Assembly (NCBI GenBank): GCA_964023205.1
Contig: OZ026840.1
Location: forward strand, 27,284,064 to 27,348,063
Length of the DNA: 64,000 nt
Reading direction: 5' to 3'
Origin: Lutraria lutraria
Taxonomy: Eukaryota; Mollusca; Bivalvia; Venerida; Mactridae
Part shown: positions 33,488 to 43,787 of the stretch, one piece after another
Position numbering within the stretch: the stretch's first letter is position 1
Layout: every line of letters starts with the position of its first letter
Made by a program: the position numbers and the translations under genes
The notes under the pieces: model-generated
Databases searched by the model: none
What the model saw: only the letters and a program-made list of their open reading frames with translations
Told to the model about the DNA's origin: nothing

Positions 33488-34128
33488 CATTGCCAGCTTT
33501 CAAGGCCTAATTTACAAAGTAGCCTCCCTTGATTTTCGGTCGAAGGGAAGCTTGTGATCAAATTTCGATTATATCCCTTAGATAAGGACCCTAGATAAAC
33601 CATTTAAGACCCTAGATAGCACTGAAATCAGTAGAATCACGGTTCATTAAGCAAGACGCGCATTGCGCCCGCAGGCATGATCTTATCAGTGGTTCATCAA
33701 ATACAGTAAAACAATGATAGAAAGTGATATCATGAAGAACTTGACTTATACTTGTATTATTTAACATTATTTGTTAGTTGTTGGGTAACTACAGCCAAGC
33801 TTAACATGTTTTATAATAAGATAACCATTGATGTACGCTTTATCATATTTATTCTGCTAATAACAAGTTTTCTTTGACAAGGTGAAAATTTTGTTAATTC
33901 TAATTTTGTTAATATGTAGATAAATAGATTGTAAAACATTCTGTTTCATTTATTCTGATTTTTATCAACAAATGTTACTTTAAACAGCGGCAGATCCAGG
34001 ATTTCAGGGGCATAATATTTTGGAAAGTATGCTATTTCATTGAATGATTTTTCATTTCTTTAGGAGTAGGGGGGGGGGGGGCTGAATATAACTAGTTTAT
34101 ATTGTATCGAGTATAAATTCAGATATAT

Positions 34129-34168
34129 CAAGGACTTATATACATACATGTATGTATATAAGTCCTTG
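34129..34168. mobile_element. 40-bp perfect palindrome, 7-bp imperfect target duplication
   Basis: Each half is CAAGGACTTATATACATACA and the whole is its own reverse complement. Flanks are GATATAT and GATAAAT, 7-mers with one mismatch. It differs from the insertion at 15819 by a single base, although the surroundings are unrelated. Confidence 0.75.
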
Positions 34169-34169
34169 G

Positions 34170-34970
34170 ATAAATATAACATCCCTTTTAGATAAATAAA
34201 CTGTAAAAAAGTCTCTGATCAAACCACTAAGTATAACAATCATTTTTTGGCTTAAAATAAGTTCGATGTTAATTATCATAGTAAAATATGACATGTCTAC
34301 ATATAATACATGTGCCTGGCATAATTCGCATCATTTTTTACCAATTTAAATAGCATGTAGTAATAAAATCCAATACAGGTCATGGTTCAGTGAGCTAATT
34401 ATATATATTGCACTTACGGTCAGTATTAACTGGGACCATTATACACATGTATATTGATAATCACGTTAATTGGCGATGTAATCTGCATTCATCTATAAAT
34501 GTTGATCCGTCTTACTATATGGAAACAAATTTAATTATTTTATATTTTTATGACAGGGTTGTGCTCAACAGCTAATTTAAAGCCATTCATTATGTTTCTA
34601 TACTTTAATTCTGATGCTTATCTTTTCGCACTCTGTTTTGTTAAAATTATCTATATGTGTATATTGGTCCCAGGAATTATGTTTTTAAAGATCACAAAAT
34701 GAACAAAATACATCTTAATCAAGATTAATGATCTTTAGTTATGAATTGAAAAAATGATAAAGTATGCTTGAATTAGTAGTTTCATTATATATTAAACAGT
34801 AAAACTGTTGATTCACAATCTGACACTAACATCTAAGCTATACTTATACTGTATATATCCGCATACTGATTTTATCTCTAAAGCCATGCTACCTGGTTAC
34901 GGGAATATACAAATAACTATAATTATCATGTAGGTACCTTATTATGAGAAACAACACGTTTCCAAAACTG
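34170..34970. other. No gene seen
   Basis: AT-rich left part of the inserted segment with no ORF and no recognised repeat. Confidence 0.4.
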
Positions 34971-34974
34971 GTCA

Positions 34975-36195
34975 ATTCAGATCGCACATGGAAGCAAGAA
35001 AATGTTAGAAATATTAATACATTAATATTCAATATAAATCAGCAAAGAATCTAGCTTGTGCACGTAACTGGGAAAATGTGATGCTAAAATTACAACATGG
35101 CTTTCGTGGTGTTTGAATATCCGCTATTACGTCTAGTTATAGAAATTTCTTTGTATGTTAATTCACAATGTATTTATAATCTGGACCGACAAGGATAACC
35201 TAAATTTGTAACGATCAAGGAAGCAATAAGATAGAATACAACATAATTGAAATTTATATCATTATAAAGAAGAAAGATGCAAAATTGTGCACATAACTGG
35301 GAAAATATTGTACTTAAATGAATATTGCAAAATGACTTTCTCGGTGCTTGAATTCCGCCATCTTGCCCAGTTTTAGGAATTTCCTTGTATGTTTTTAAAA
35401 ATCTAGACCGACAATGATAATTTTATAACGATCAGGGAATCAAGAAGATAAAATACAACATAATTGAAATTTATATCATTATAAAGAAGAAAGATGCAAA
35501 ATTGTGCACATAACTGGGAAAATATTGTACTTAAATGTATATTGCAAAATGACTTTCTCGGTGCTTGAATTCCGCCATCTTGCCCAGTTTTAGGAATTTC
35601 CTTGTATGTTTTTAAAAATCTAGACCGACAATGATAATTTTATAACGATCAGGGAATCAAGAAGATAAAATACAACATAATTGAAATTTATATCATTATA
35701 AAGAAGAAAGATGCAAAATTGTGCACATAGCTGGGAAAGTATTGTAATTATATTGCAAAATGACTTTCTCGGTGCTTGAATTCCGCCATCTTGCATAGTT
35801 TTAGGAATATTCTTGTATGTTAATACACAATGTTTTTATAAATTTTGACCGACAGGGATAATTTTGTAACGATCAGGGAAGCAAGAAGATAAAATACAAC
35901 ATAATTGAAATTTATATCATTATAAAGAAGAAAGGTGTAAAATTGTGCACATAACAGGGAAAATGTTGTGCTTATACTACAAAATGTCTTTCTAGGTGTT
36001 TGAAATTCCCACTTTTGCTTAATTTTAGGAATTTCCTTCTTTGTTCATATAAAAAATCTAGACCGCCAGGGACAATTTTGTAACGATCAGGGAAGCAAGA
36101 AGATAATATATAACAGAATTAAAATTTATATCATTATAAAGAATAAAGATGCAAAATTGTGCACATAACAGGGAAAATGTTGTGCCTTTATTATT
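34975..36195 (+). repeat. Tandem array of about 217-bp units, five to six copies
   Basis: Unit landmarks AACGATCARGGAA lie at about 35211, 35428, 35645, 35869 and 36083, with a diverged first copy near 34979. Each unit carries ATTATAAAGAAGAAAGATGC, TGTGCACATAACTGGGAAAA, a TTGAATTCCGCCATCTTG-like block and TAGACCGACA. Units two and three are nearly identical. The edges are more diverged, as expected for an array homogenised in its centre. Confidence 0.9.
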
Positions 36196-36344
36196 TATAA
36201 AGTTATTACAAGTTAAATAAATACTTCCTCTATAACTCTATATAGAGCACCTGTCACCGCCATGTCATCGATATCGCAAAAAAGTCGATTTTCAAGGGGG
36301 ACAACTTTCCCGATAAGACAACTGATAAGCTCTGAAAGCTGGCA

Positions 36345-36470
36345 ATGGCTAGACAGGATGCCCAGATATTGCTCTCTGCAGCATACATAATTCGTGTTCG
36401 ATGGGCTTTAGGTCGGGAGATCGAGCGGGCCAGTCCATTCGAGCAATATTTTCCCTTTCAAGGTAATGTT
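36345..36470 (-). pseudogene. Tc1-family transposase piece with PIEH catalytic motif
   Basis: On the minus strand from 36465: LERENIARMDWPARSPDLKP, then IEHELCMLQRAISGHPV and a stop (TAG) followed by PLPA. WPARSPDLxPIEHxWDxL is the hallmark of the third catalytic residue of Tc1 transposases; the tryptophan and aspartate after PIEH are replaced here. The sequence continues logically in the piece at 33487-33344. The N-terminal two thirds are absent beyond 36470. Confidence 0.85.
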
Positions 36471-36474
36471 GACT

Positions 36475-36875
36475 TAAGGGTTAGTACAGCTAGTACCTTT
36501 TATTCAAGATTTAATATTTACGAAATCAGACTTACAATTTAAGATTTAACACCTACGACTTAAGTCGTCATAAATACAATACCTCTGAAAGCATAATTGC
36601 GGTTTGCACGTATTTGTTGCACATCATTGTTGCCTGTCGGGTATCTGTAACCTATGCTGTCTTTTCATCCTATATCCCTATACTTAAAGTGTCGTTGTTA
36701 TGGTTTCGGATATTGGCATTTATATTTATAAAAGCTTGATCCTGAAACTTTCTGAATATCCCTCGTACTTAGTCATCTCTACAACAAGCTTCAATTACTT
36801 CCATCAAATAATATATCAAGCGTATTTTCCATGCAAAGTATAGTCAATGGTAGGATAGTACGTCATCTCGTACCT
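36475..36875. other. No gene seen
   Basis: Unique-looking AT-rich sequence with no ORF or repeat recognised. Confidence 0.4.
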
Positions 36876-36879
36876 GATA

Positions 36880-37230
36880 AAAAGGTCCTCCCTGGACACG
36901 AAAACTTAAACAAAACAGGGTTAAATGCTATTTTACGCCTTTAAATGTACACATTTGAAAAGTTGTGAGTCAAGCAACTACATATTTCAAGTTCATAATG
37001 GTGCAGTGCGATTTCTTGTTGATAAGCCCGTTTGAGCCCGAAAGATGTTTTAGATATTTTTTCAAAGGTCCATCCTGGATACTGTCATAAAACTGATATA
37101 TCATGGGTGTTTTTCACTTCGCGTGTTTCTTCTAGCATTTAAGTCAAACTGCATATGCATGTTTCCTCTATTTGTAGGTATTTTCGCTTATATTAAAAGG
37201 CCCATCCTGGATTCATATAAATCTCATTAA
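36880..37230 (+). repeat. Dispersed repeat, copy 2 (mate at 726)
   Basis: 36880-37100 matches 726-940. Beyond it, a further GGCCCATCCTGGATTC near 37199 repeats the GGTCCATCCTGGA word found in the matched part, so the element may continue. Confidence 0.7.
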
Positions 37231-37329
37231 ATTTTGTCAAATTTATGTTGTCTAAATGAATAATCATTGGATATATTGTATGGTTGCATCTTAATATGAT
37301 TATGCTGCAAAAGTCACATTCTGTTCATT

Positions 37330-37515
37330 GTCATTAAACTTTTAAAAGTATAATACTCCAAATGTAGACGGGCAAGACACAATTTTCATACCCAGTCATA
37401 TGCTCATTTCAGAGTTATGTGCCCTTGAACTTAGCCGTATAGTGTACTATCACATTCTTAGTGTCAAAGCGGCGGCGGAGGTATTAGTCACCTCTGTGAC
37501 AAAGCTAGAAGTTAT
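37330..37515 (+). repeat. Dispersed repeat with GCGGCGGCGGAGGTATTA
   Basis: GAGTTATGTGCCCTTGAACT followed by AAAGCGGCGGCGGAGGTATT and CTCTGTGACAAAGCT. I recall this layout as a frequent bivalve dispersed repeat. Confidence 0.5.
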
Positions 37516-37825
37516 AATTTATTACATTTTCCCAAACAAACAATTATGCTAAACTTTGGGCTTGTCTATCAAAATTCATGCAAGTAGCCGTTCATCTCTA
37601 TTGTAACTACACATTTATTTCAGCTAGTTGTTGCAGATTGAATTGGTTGAAACTTGAGTTAAAAAATGATCATATAGCTATATGTTTATTTTCCAGTTAT
37701 TATTTTAACTGGTATTGAAATATGTATGTTAAGATAGCATCATAAAGGTTTAATTGGTGTTTTATAATCTTTGAGAACTTTTTTCTGTGTTCATTATAAT
37801 GTAGTAAACTATGCTGAATTTTAGG

Positions 37826-37924
37826 AAGACCCAGCTCAGAGCCCCAGCAGTTTCGCAATGCAAGAAGACAATAAAGAAAAGACGCTATTCTGATGTTCTG
37901 TAGCCTAAGCAGACCACCAGACTT
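37826..37924 (+). other. Possible spliced exon, coding potential doubtful
   Basis: Acceptor ATGCTGAATTTTAG and donor TTG/GTATGTG bracket 99 bases that are less AT-rich than their surroundings. All three frames carry a stop, so it could be only a 3'-terminal or untranslated exon (one frame ends KKTIKKRRYSDVL then a stop). Weak. Confidence 0.2.
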
Positions 37925-37939
37925 GGTATGTGTATTTAA

Positions 37940-38245
37940 TTACTAGTATTACACACCCAGATCTGAAATATATGGGAGCTATATTGGATTTATGCTTGAC
38001 AGTCAGTCAGAATGTGCATCTGTAGACAAAATTTGTCTGGACATTTTCTCAGCAACTACTTACAGGAACTCAATGAAACTACACACAATTGATAAGTAGT
38101 AAGCCTCGTTGTGCCTGCATCAGTTCACATGAGGTAGTACTCATCTTTATCAAAGGAAAATGTGTTGAGCTGTTGTATTTGTGAGGTCGATTTTATAATC
38201 GTTTAAAAAGTGCTGTGTTGGTACTGCTTGCAGAGCGGAAGTACA
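37940..38245 (+). repeat. Dispersed repeat-like sequence
   Basis: ATATATGGGAGCTATATTGG and GTCTGGACATTTTCTCAGCA resemble dispersed bivalve repeats. Not coding. Confidence 0.35.
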
Positions 38246-38251
38246 TAAAGT

Positions 38252-38635
38252 GTTAACCCTGTCCGTCCGTTAACCCTGTCCGTCCGTTAACCCTGTCCGT
38301 CCGTTAACCCTGTCCGTCCGTTAACCCTTCCCGTCCGTTAACCATGTCCGTCCGTTAACCATGTCCGTCCGTTAACCCTGTCCGTCCGTTAACCCTGTCC
38401 GTAAACCCTGTCCGTTAACCCTGCCCGTCCTTAACCATGTCCGTCCGTTAACCATGTCCGTCCGTTAACCCTGTCTGTCCGTCCGTTAACCCTGCCCGTC
38501 CGTTAACCATGTCCGTCCGTTAACCCTGTCCGTAAACCCTGTCCGTTAACCCTGCCCGTCCGTTAACCATGTCCGTCCGTTAACCCTGCCCGTCCGTTAA
38601 CCATGTCCGTCCGTTAACCCTGCCCGTCCGTTCAA
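38252..38635 (+). repeat. 17-bp minisatellite, about 22 copies
   Basis: The unit is GTTAACCCTGTCCGTCC, with variants CATGTCC and CCTGCCC and some shortened copies (GTAAACCCTGTCC). Combinations of variants are themselves repeated, for example near 38400 and 38530, which implies block duplication. The TTAACCC word is not the metazoan telomere repeat. Confidence 0.95.
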
Positions 38636-38639
38636 TTTT

Positions 38640-39000
38640 GTTTACCGATGAATAACGCAAGAAGTATTTCATGGATTGGTTTCTTATACAATTTACATTG
38701 AGGTATGTAAGGCTACACCAAATTGTTCATCGGATATGTCGCTTGCTTTTTATCCAAATTAGAAATTATATCTTAATTAATTTTCGCTTCCGATCACTTG
38801 ACATCATTAATTAATCCGGAACAGTACGGTATCTCGGAATTATATCTATGACAAAAGGACATAATTGAACTTTTGTCTCACACATTGAACCTTGACCTTG
38901 GCATATTTGGTATGGGGTATCATTCAGTGAGTTCATCCACATTTTGTGCCCAGATTGAGTGCAGTGTCATTTCAGTGATAATCCAGTATACTCTATTATG
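38640..39000. other. No gene seen
   Basis: Probably dispersed repeat (TTGAACCTTGACCTTGGCAT and similar). No ORF. Confidence 0.4.
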
Positions 39001-39001
39001 T

Positions 39002-39330
39002 TGTTAGTTCACCAGAGCACAAAGTGCTCATTGTGAGCTATTGTGATGGTGTGTTGTCCGGCATGCGTTAGTGCATCCGTGCGTGCGTCAACAATTGCTT
39101 TAAGCGACATTTCCTTCTGCAGTAGTTGTCCAATTTAAACGAAACTTTACCGGACTGGTCCTTGTACAAACCTCCACCAAAGTTGTTTAAAAATTTAATT
39201 TAAAACTTTTGTTGCCATGGCAACCAATAGGAAAAACTTCAGAAATCTTCTTGTCCAAGACAACTGGGCCTAGAGCTTAGATATTTTGTTATTTGGTGTT
39301 TATAATCGTCTACTGGACCTCTTCCATGTT
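39002..39330 (-). repeat. Dispersed repeat with terminal hairpin
   Basis: Starts GTTAGTTCACCAGAGCACAA and continues through AGTGCTCATTGTGAGCT, the inverted counterpart of the hairpin at 2463-2496, then a GTGCGTGCGTC tract and ACCGGACTGGTCCTTGTACA. It ends within GGGCCTAGAGCTTAGATATT.. at about 39330. Confidence 0.65.
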
Positions 39331-39339
39331 GTTGACTAT

Positions 39340-39433
39340 CTGCTATTTTTAAGACCGTGAACACACTTTTCTCTTCAAAAGAAACCTCTTTAGCGCTTCT
39401 CTTTAACCGATCGTATGTCCGTTTATTAGCCAT
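39340..39433 (-). CDS. Short protein-like ORF start, very doubtful
   Basis: On the minus strand from 39433 an ATG-initiated frame reads MANKRTYDRLKRSAKEVSFE and continues EKSVFTVLKIADS before entering the dispersed repeat. The basic-acidic composition looks protein-like, but there is no clear donor and the rest of the ORF is repeat. It might be the first exon of a gene or part of an unknown transposon. Confidence 0.15.
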
Positions 39434-39439
39434 AAAACA

Positions 39440-40076
39440 TATTTTTCATGATAAAAATTAAAAAAATAAAGCTTTTCAGAGATATTAAAATGCATTTAGA
39501 GTTTTCGAATGTTTTGGAGTTTATGTACCTTACTTTGTTGACATGCAATAGGGGCGCTTACAACGAGGAACGGAAGTTCCTCTCAACATTTTTGCCGAAG
39601 GATAAATTACACTCGGTCTGAGTTAAACGGGCGTGACATAGCTGTCTGTCACCAGGGCCCTAGAACCATACCTTGATTCAAAATAATAACGGACAGCGGA
39701 CTGATGGAAAAGACCCTCGTGGATCACTACTTTTACTTGCATATAAACTATATCTCCGAAATAAAATGTATTTTGGACAGTTCTATCGCCTGTATATTCT
39801 GAAGATGTCAGTGATTGTCTGTATGTGATAAGAATCATACTCAAGTATACCTTGATTTGAATATCTGAAACGACCTGTAAATTTTGATAAATAACTTTAC
39901 ATGGAAATGAAATATAGATAATATATATAATAGCTTTATACAGTTTGACATTATAACTTACAAAAATATTATCTACTGTATTTCTCTTGTTACGTATGTA
40001 CAATCAGTCATATATATTCTATGATTATAATGCATGAATTACGCATATTTTCTGTATACATGACTGTTTTAGCATG
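39440..40076. other. No gene seen
   Basis: A 126-codon minus ORF spans 39623-40003. It is long for this composition, but I recognise no motif or family and see no splice context. Confidence 0.35.
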
Positions 40077-41155
40077 TACGAGGGGTGATCCAAAAGTTTT
40101 GTCACTGCTTCGATTATGCTTAAATATAACGTCAGATTGAGTTAGTTTTGCCATATATAAATGCACCAATATCTTCTTAATTATTTTGAACAAAAAAGAA
40201 CCTACTTTCACTAAAACTGCGCTCGCAGGTAGTGTTGCAATGAACCCTCTGTGACGCACCCGCCGCGCGCCGAATTTACAGAATACATTATTTTGCTTAC
40301 CATATTTGAAAATTTAATTACATGTACAACAAAAATAACGCGCGAAATCAGCCGTAGTTTTCCTGACGGGACGTCATGTTATACAGTAAGCAGCAGTTAA
40401 ATTTCTAATGACGTCAATGCACGTTAACGCTTTCTAAAGCCAGTTGATTGTAAGCCGTTGGAATAAAAATATGTCGAAACTTGAAAAAACACCGCAACGC
40501 ACAATATTGCATTTTTGCTACAAGCTCGGAAAATCGCCTTTAGAAACAGTAGAAATGGTAATCGGGACATATGGTGATAAATCAGTGAATAGAAGACTTG
40601 TTTATAGATGGTATGCACGATTTCGAGAGGGAGATGAGTCCCTGTAGGATCACACAAGGACCGGAAGGCAAGCAATACGGACAGACGCGAACGTCAACGT
40701 TGTTTCCGACGCAACTGAGGAGGATCGGCGTATTACTGTTCGGACACTCTCTGAACGCACGGGTTTCAGTTACGGCACTGTGCAGCGTATACTCACAGAA
40801 AACTTGAAGATCAGACGTGTGAGCGCTAGGTGGGTGCCTCGTTTGCTCACTGTTGAACAAATGTTACGGCGCGTGCAAGAATCTGAGAAGTTTCTAAGGC
40901 GACACAATCGAGAGGGTGATCAGTTTCTCAGAAAGATTATCACAGTTGATGAAACCTGGATTTTCTCATACGACCCGGAGACCAAAATGCAGAGTAGCCA
41001 GTGTAAACGAGACAGCTTCCCTCCTCCTAAGAAGGCGCGTGTGTCCAAGACGATGGGCAAACACGTGTTTATTGTGATTTTCGACATGGATGGAGTTGTA
41101 TTGAGTCACGCCGTACCGAAGGAGCAATCCGTCAATGCATCCTATAATTCTAAGG
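40077..41155 (+). mobile_element. mariner-like element, 5' part
   Basis: TA at 40077-40078 is followed by CGAGGGGTGATCCAAAAGTT, a typical mariner terminal repeat. About 390 bases of leader precede the transposase. The element breaks off after the codons for VNASYNSK at about 41151, so the 3' third, the last catalytic residue and the right terminal repeat are missing. Confidence 0.85.
40471..41155 (+). pseudogene. mariner transposase, one in-frame stop, 3' truncated
   Basis: The likely start is ATG at 40471 (MSKLEKTPQRTILHFC), followed by the N-terminal helix-turn-helix with WYARFREGDESL. An in-frame TAG at 40645-40647 replaces one residue just before DHTRTGRQ. The same frame then continues without a break through ERTGFSYGTVQRILTENL, RRVSARWVPRLLT and FLRKIITVDETWIFSYDPET to VIFDMDGVV. 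TVDE carries the first catalytic aspartate and FDMDG the second. After VPKEQSVNASYNSK homology stops, so the third catalytic position is lost. Apart from the one stop the reading frame is intact, so this is a comparatively young copy. Confidence 0.9.
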
Positions 41156-41159
41156 TAAT

Positions 41160-41900
41160 TATACTTCTTTTAAATTCATTTAAGTCGATCATACTGAGTA
41201 CTAAAGAAATATTAATAGTTATGAATTAAATAATGTATATGTTGTGGCCAATATGCTTTTGATGCATAAGATTTTATGTAAATTCTCATCTGATCTGTCT
41301 ATATTTTCGACATGTTTTGACTTAACCAAACGACATGTCGTTTGCTGTTTACACCCATAAATTTCCATCAATGACATTCCACAGGTACAACCGAATATTC
41401 ACAAACTGCACATGTTTCTCGTGATTTCCGTGATTATATAAATTCTCCCAACATGAAGATTATTCTTTCGACAGATTATCGTTGTTTGATGAGTTAAATT
41501 GAAAAAATTCGTCGGTAAACGTATAAAAATCACGGAATCGAGTAGTCTGGATTATCTGCCCCTTACACTAGTATTACGTAGCATAGTACGACGGGAACCA
41601 GACTAGGAATCGAGTGCCTTATGGATGTAACGCATCACTTGAAGACCACTGCCCAGCGCCATTCTTTATTTTGTTTAAGTGACTTAATTTGTCCAAACAG
41701 AATACTTTAAATTGTAAATATTGCTTCATTTCAATCCTAATTTTATGCAAAGTTTTTAATGCTCCAGTAATAATATCTACAAAGTATGATATTATGCTTA
41801 CCAAATAAATATCGGTCAATGTTTGGTAAAGAGTCGTAAAAGACTATTGTACCCACAAGGCTGTTCTTGTTATCTCCCTTATTTAAGTCATTTACAGTCA
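41160..41900. other. No gene seen
   Basis: Contains the 16-bp perfect palindrome AAACGACATGTCGTTT near 41327-41342 and otherwise only short ORFs. TTATCTCCCTT near 41872 is the complement of the AAGGGAGATAA motif. Confidence 0.4.
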
Positions 41901-41904
41901 CAAT

Positions 41905-42158
41905 CTGCTTTGTTTGTTTGTTTATATCGGGTTTTACGCCCCTTTTCAACAGTCAGAGTTTATATGAGGGGTACAGTTCACCTAAGCATCGTTCCTGAGG
42001 ATAACCAGTGCGAGACTCCCATCCTCCGTAAGCAACTGTCGCCTTTCCCATATAAAGAATCATGGTCGGTAGCGGGGCTCTAACCCACGACCCTCTATCT
42101 GTGAGAGTTTACAGTGATTTGAAGTTAGCGACAATGACCACTCGACCACGGAGGCGGG
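41905..42158 (-). mobile_element. tRNA-derived SINE, full length
   Basis: On the minus strand from 42158 it starts CCCGCCTCCGTGGTCGAGTG (A box of tRNA-Ser/Leu type). GGGTCGTGGGTTAGAGCC is a decayed B box. The body ends in GACTGTTGAAAAGGGGCGTAAA, then a CAAACAAACAAA tail. A related copy lies at 58662-58880. No confident target duplication. Confidence 0.85.
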
Positions 42159-42164
42159 TCTTAT

Positions 42165-42845
42165 AGTCTGCATGTACATGTAAGAACAACTCGTATTTCA
42201 CTGACTTTTTCCACTGTTTGGTATCATCTATGTTTGAAGAAAATGGGGCATATCAACAGTATCATTTTTAAGAAATGTAAGAATGCACAATACGGTATCC
42301 GGTACAGTAGTGATTTTGACATACTAAAACAATTTGAACTGAAGTAACAGATCATAATTCTACAGTCACCTAATTCAATTGCGGCGGATGAGAACACCAA
42401 TGCATTAATGAGTCACGTCCTGTAAAAAGAATGAAGGACGACTTTCGTGTACATGTAATCAGAAAGAAAAACATAATTCAGAACTTGTATTCTATATTAA
42501 TTAGATTTTTAATTATTCTTTCATGAATAAATTATATTAATTGAGATTGACCTAAACCAATCAATAGTGATTATTGTCCTATATATATTTGCTATTACAT
42601 GCATAATACTGTGCATGTCGTCAATAGTGATTCTTTATTACTTTGCAGTGTCCTATTTCATTGTGGTCAATTTTCTTATTCACATGTCTTAATACACAAT
42701 ACATAAATTATGTGATACCGTTGTTAGATTTTAACTAAAGCCATGGATTGTATTAAGTATGTACTGAAATATTGTTCAACTTCTCTAAAATGTCACATAA
42801 TTATATATGCTTTTAATACTTTCAACCTCGCTTTTTTCTATATAG
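42165..42845. other. No gene seen
   Basis: AT-rich sequence with no recognised repeat or ORF. Confidence 0.4.
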
Positions 42846-43110
42846 AGACAAACCTGTGTCAGTCGCCATCGCGAATAAAGGCCATCCTGTGATTAAAGGA
42901 TTTTCCAAGTTCTATACCGTCATTAATCATTTAGAACAAAAGGAACTCGTATAAGGACCACCTGTCAATAAAGTTTGCTTTAACCACGTGTAATTGTCAA
43001 AACAAGACATAAACATTCATACATACAACATCCATGCAATGTAAACATCTAGACAAGTGGATTGATTTTGTCCAAATGTGGCCTTTAATTGATGCTTTGA
43101 CTGAAGTCTT
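42846..43110 (+). repeat. MITE-like repeat with AATAAAGGCC words
   Basis: CCTGTGTCAGTCGCCATCGC, then AATAAAGGCC, ATTAAAGG, GGACCACCTGTCAATAAAG and an inverted GTGGCCTTTAAT at about 43079. The repeated (G)GCCACCTGTC(A/T)ATAAAGGCC pattern is known from invertebrate MITE-like repeats. An exon-like open frame inside it is rejected below. Confidence 0.5.
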
Positions 43111-43114
43111 GCGC

Positions 43115-43785
43115 ACAGATAATTTTCTATTGCTCAGTATCAATATTGGACAATAGAGATAAGTGGAATGTCGGTAAATTGTGTACAAATCGGTGAACAG
43201 TACACACATATTCAGACTTTGTTCCTTTTCATATTATGTATATTTCAGCTGAAATATAGTTTCAAATATAATATGAATTTATGTGTGGAGTCCAGTGACT
43301 AATGATTGTTACTATAACTATCAAATGTTTGTAACGTCCATAGAATATGTTGAAGTGTATCTACTTAATATTAACTTAATAGAATATTAATATTTCCAAT
43401 TTAAAATCGTTCATTCAGATATTTTTAATGAGTGTGAAATACTAGTAAACGTTCCTGGACCCAATTATTTTTCAGCTTTAGTTTAACTAAGTAGATCGTT
43501 TTGAGACGGCGAGATATGTTTTATAGTTGGCCCATATTATATTGTACGAAGTTGGTAAGTTTCTCATTTGAAACTTTTTATTTTATTTTTGAAGTACGAC
43601 GTTCTACAGTGCTGACATTATAACTAAATATTTATATAAGGAATAGTTTTGAATTATCAGAAGCAAATACATATATATTTTATCTTTGCTATGTTTTTAT
43701 AATCAAATTTAGGATCTATATCGTTTTTTGTAATAAGTTGGTAAGTTGACACACTTCAACAATTCACTGACAATGCTCTTATATA
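43115..43785. other. No gene seen
   Basis: AT-rich with no ORF or repeat recognised. AGTTGGTAAGTT occurs twice (43551 and 43736). Confidence 0.4.
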
Positions 43786-43787
43786 CG

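Larger units (their letters stand above)
33502..36333. mobile_element. 2.8-kb segment interrupting a Tc1 transposase
   Basis: It is bounded by the inverted 14-mers CATTGCCAGCTTTC (33488-33501) and GAAAGCTGGCAATG (36334-36347). Inside are a 13-base G tract (34069-34081), a 40-bp palindrome (34129), AT-rich non-coding sequence and the 217-bp tandem array at 34975-36195. No transposase or RT is seen. Bivalve elements with a tandem-repeat core (pearl/CvA type, thought to be Helitron-related) have a similar layout; the assignment here is inference. Confidence 0.55.

Noticed and set aside
37669..37682. CATATAGCTATATG palindrome
   Set aside because: A 14-bp AT-rich palindrome is expected by chance; no flanking repeat.
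38252..38635. TTAACCC units as interstitial telomere sequence
   Set aside because: The unit is 17 bp with CCGTCC and differs from (TTAGGG)n; only the word TTAACCC is similar.
39623..40003. 126-codon minus-strand ORF upstream of the mariner element as a gene
   Set aside because: No recognisable motif, no splice context and AT-driven composition; nothing beyond its length supports it.
41327..41342. 16-bp palindrome AAACGACATGTCGTTT as an insertion or operator
   Set aside because: Too short to stand out in AT-rich DNA of this length, and the flanks are not duplicated.
42846..42952. Exon-like stretch with a strong acceptor, open frame (DKPVSVAIANKGHPVIKGFS..), stop codon and nearby AATAAA
   Set aside because: The sequence contains repeated AATAAAGGCC / ACCTGTCAATAAAG words typical of an invertebrate MITE-like repeat, so the ORF and polyadenylation signal are better explained by the repeat.
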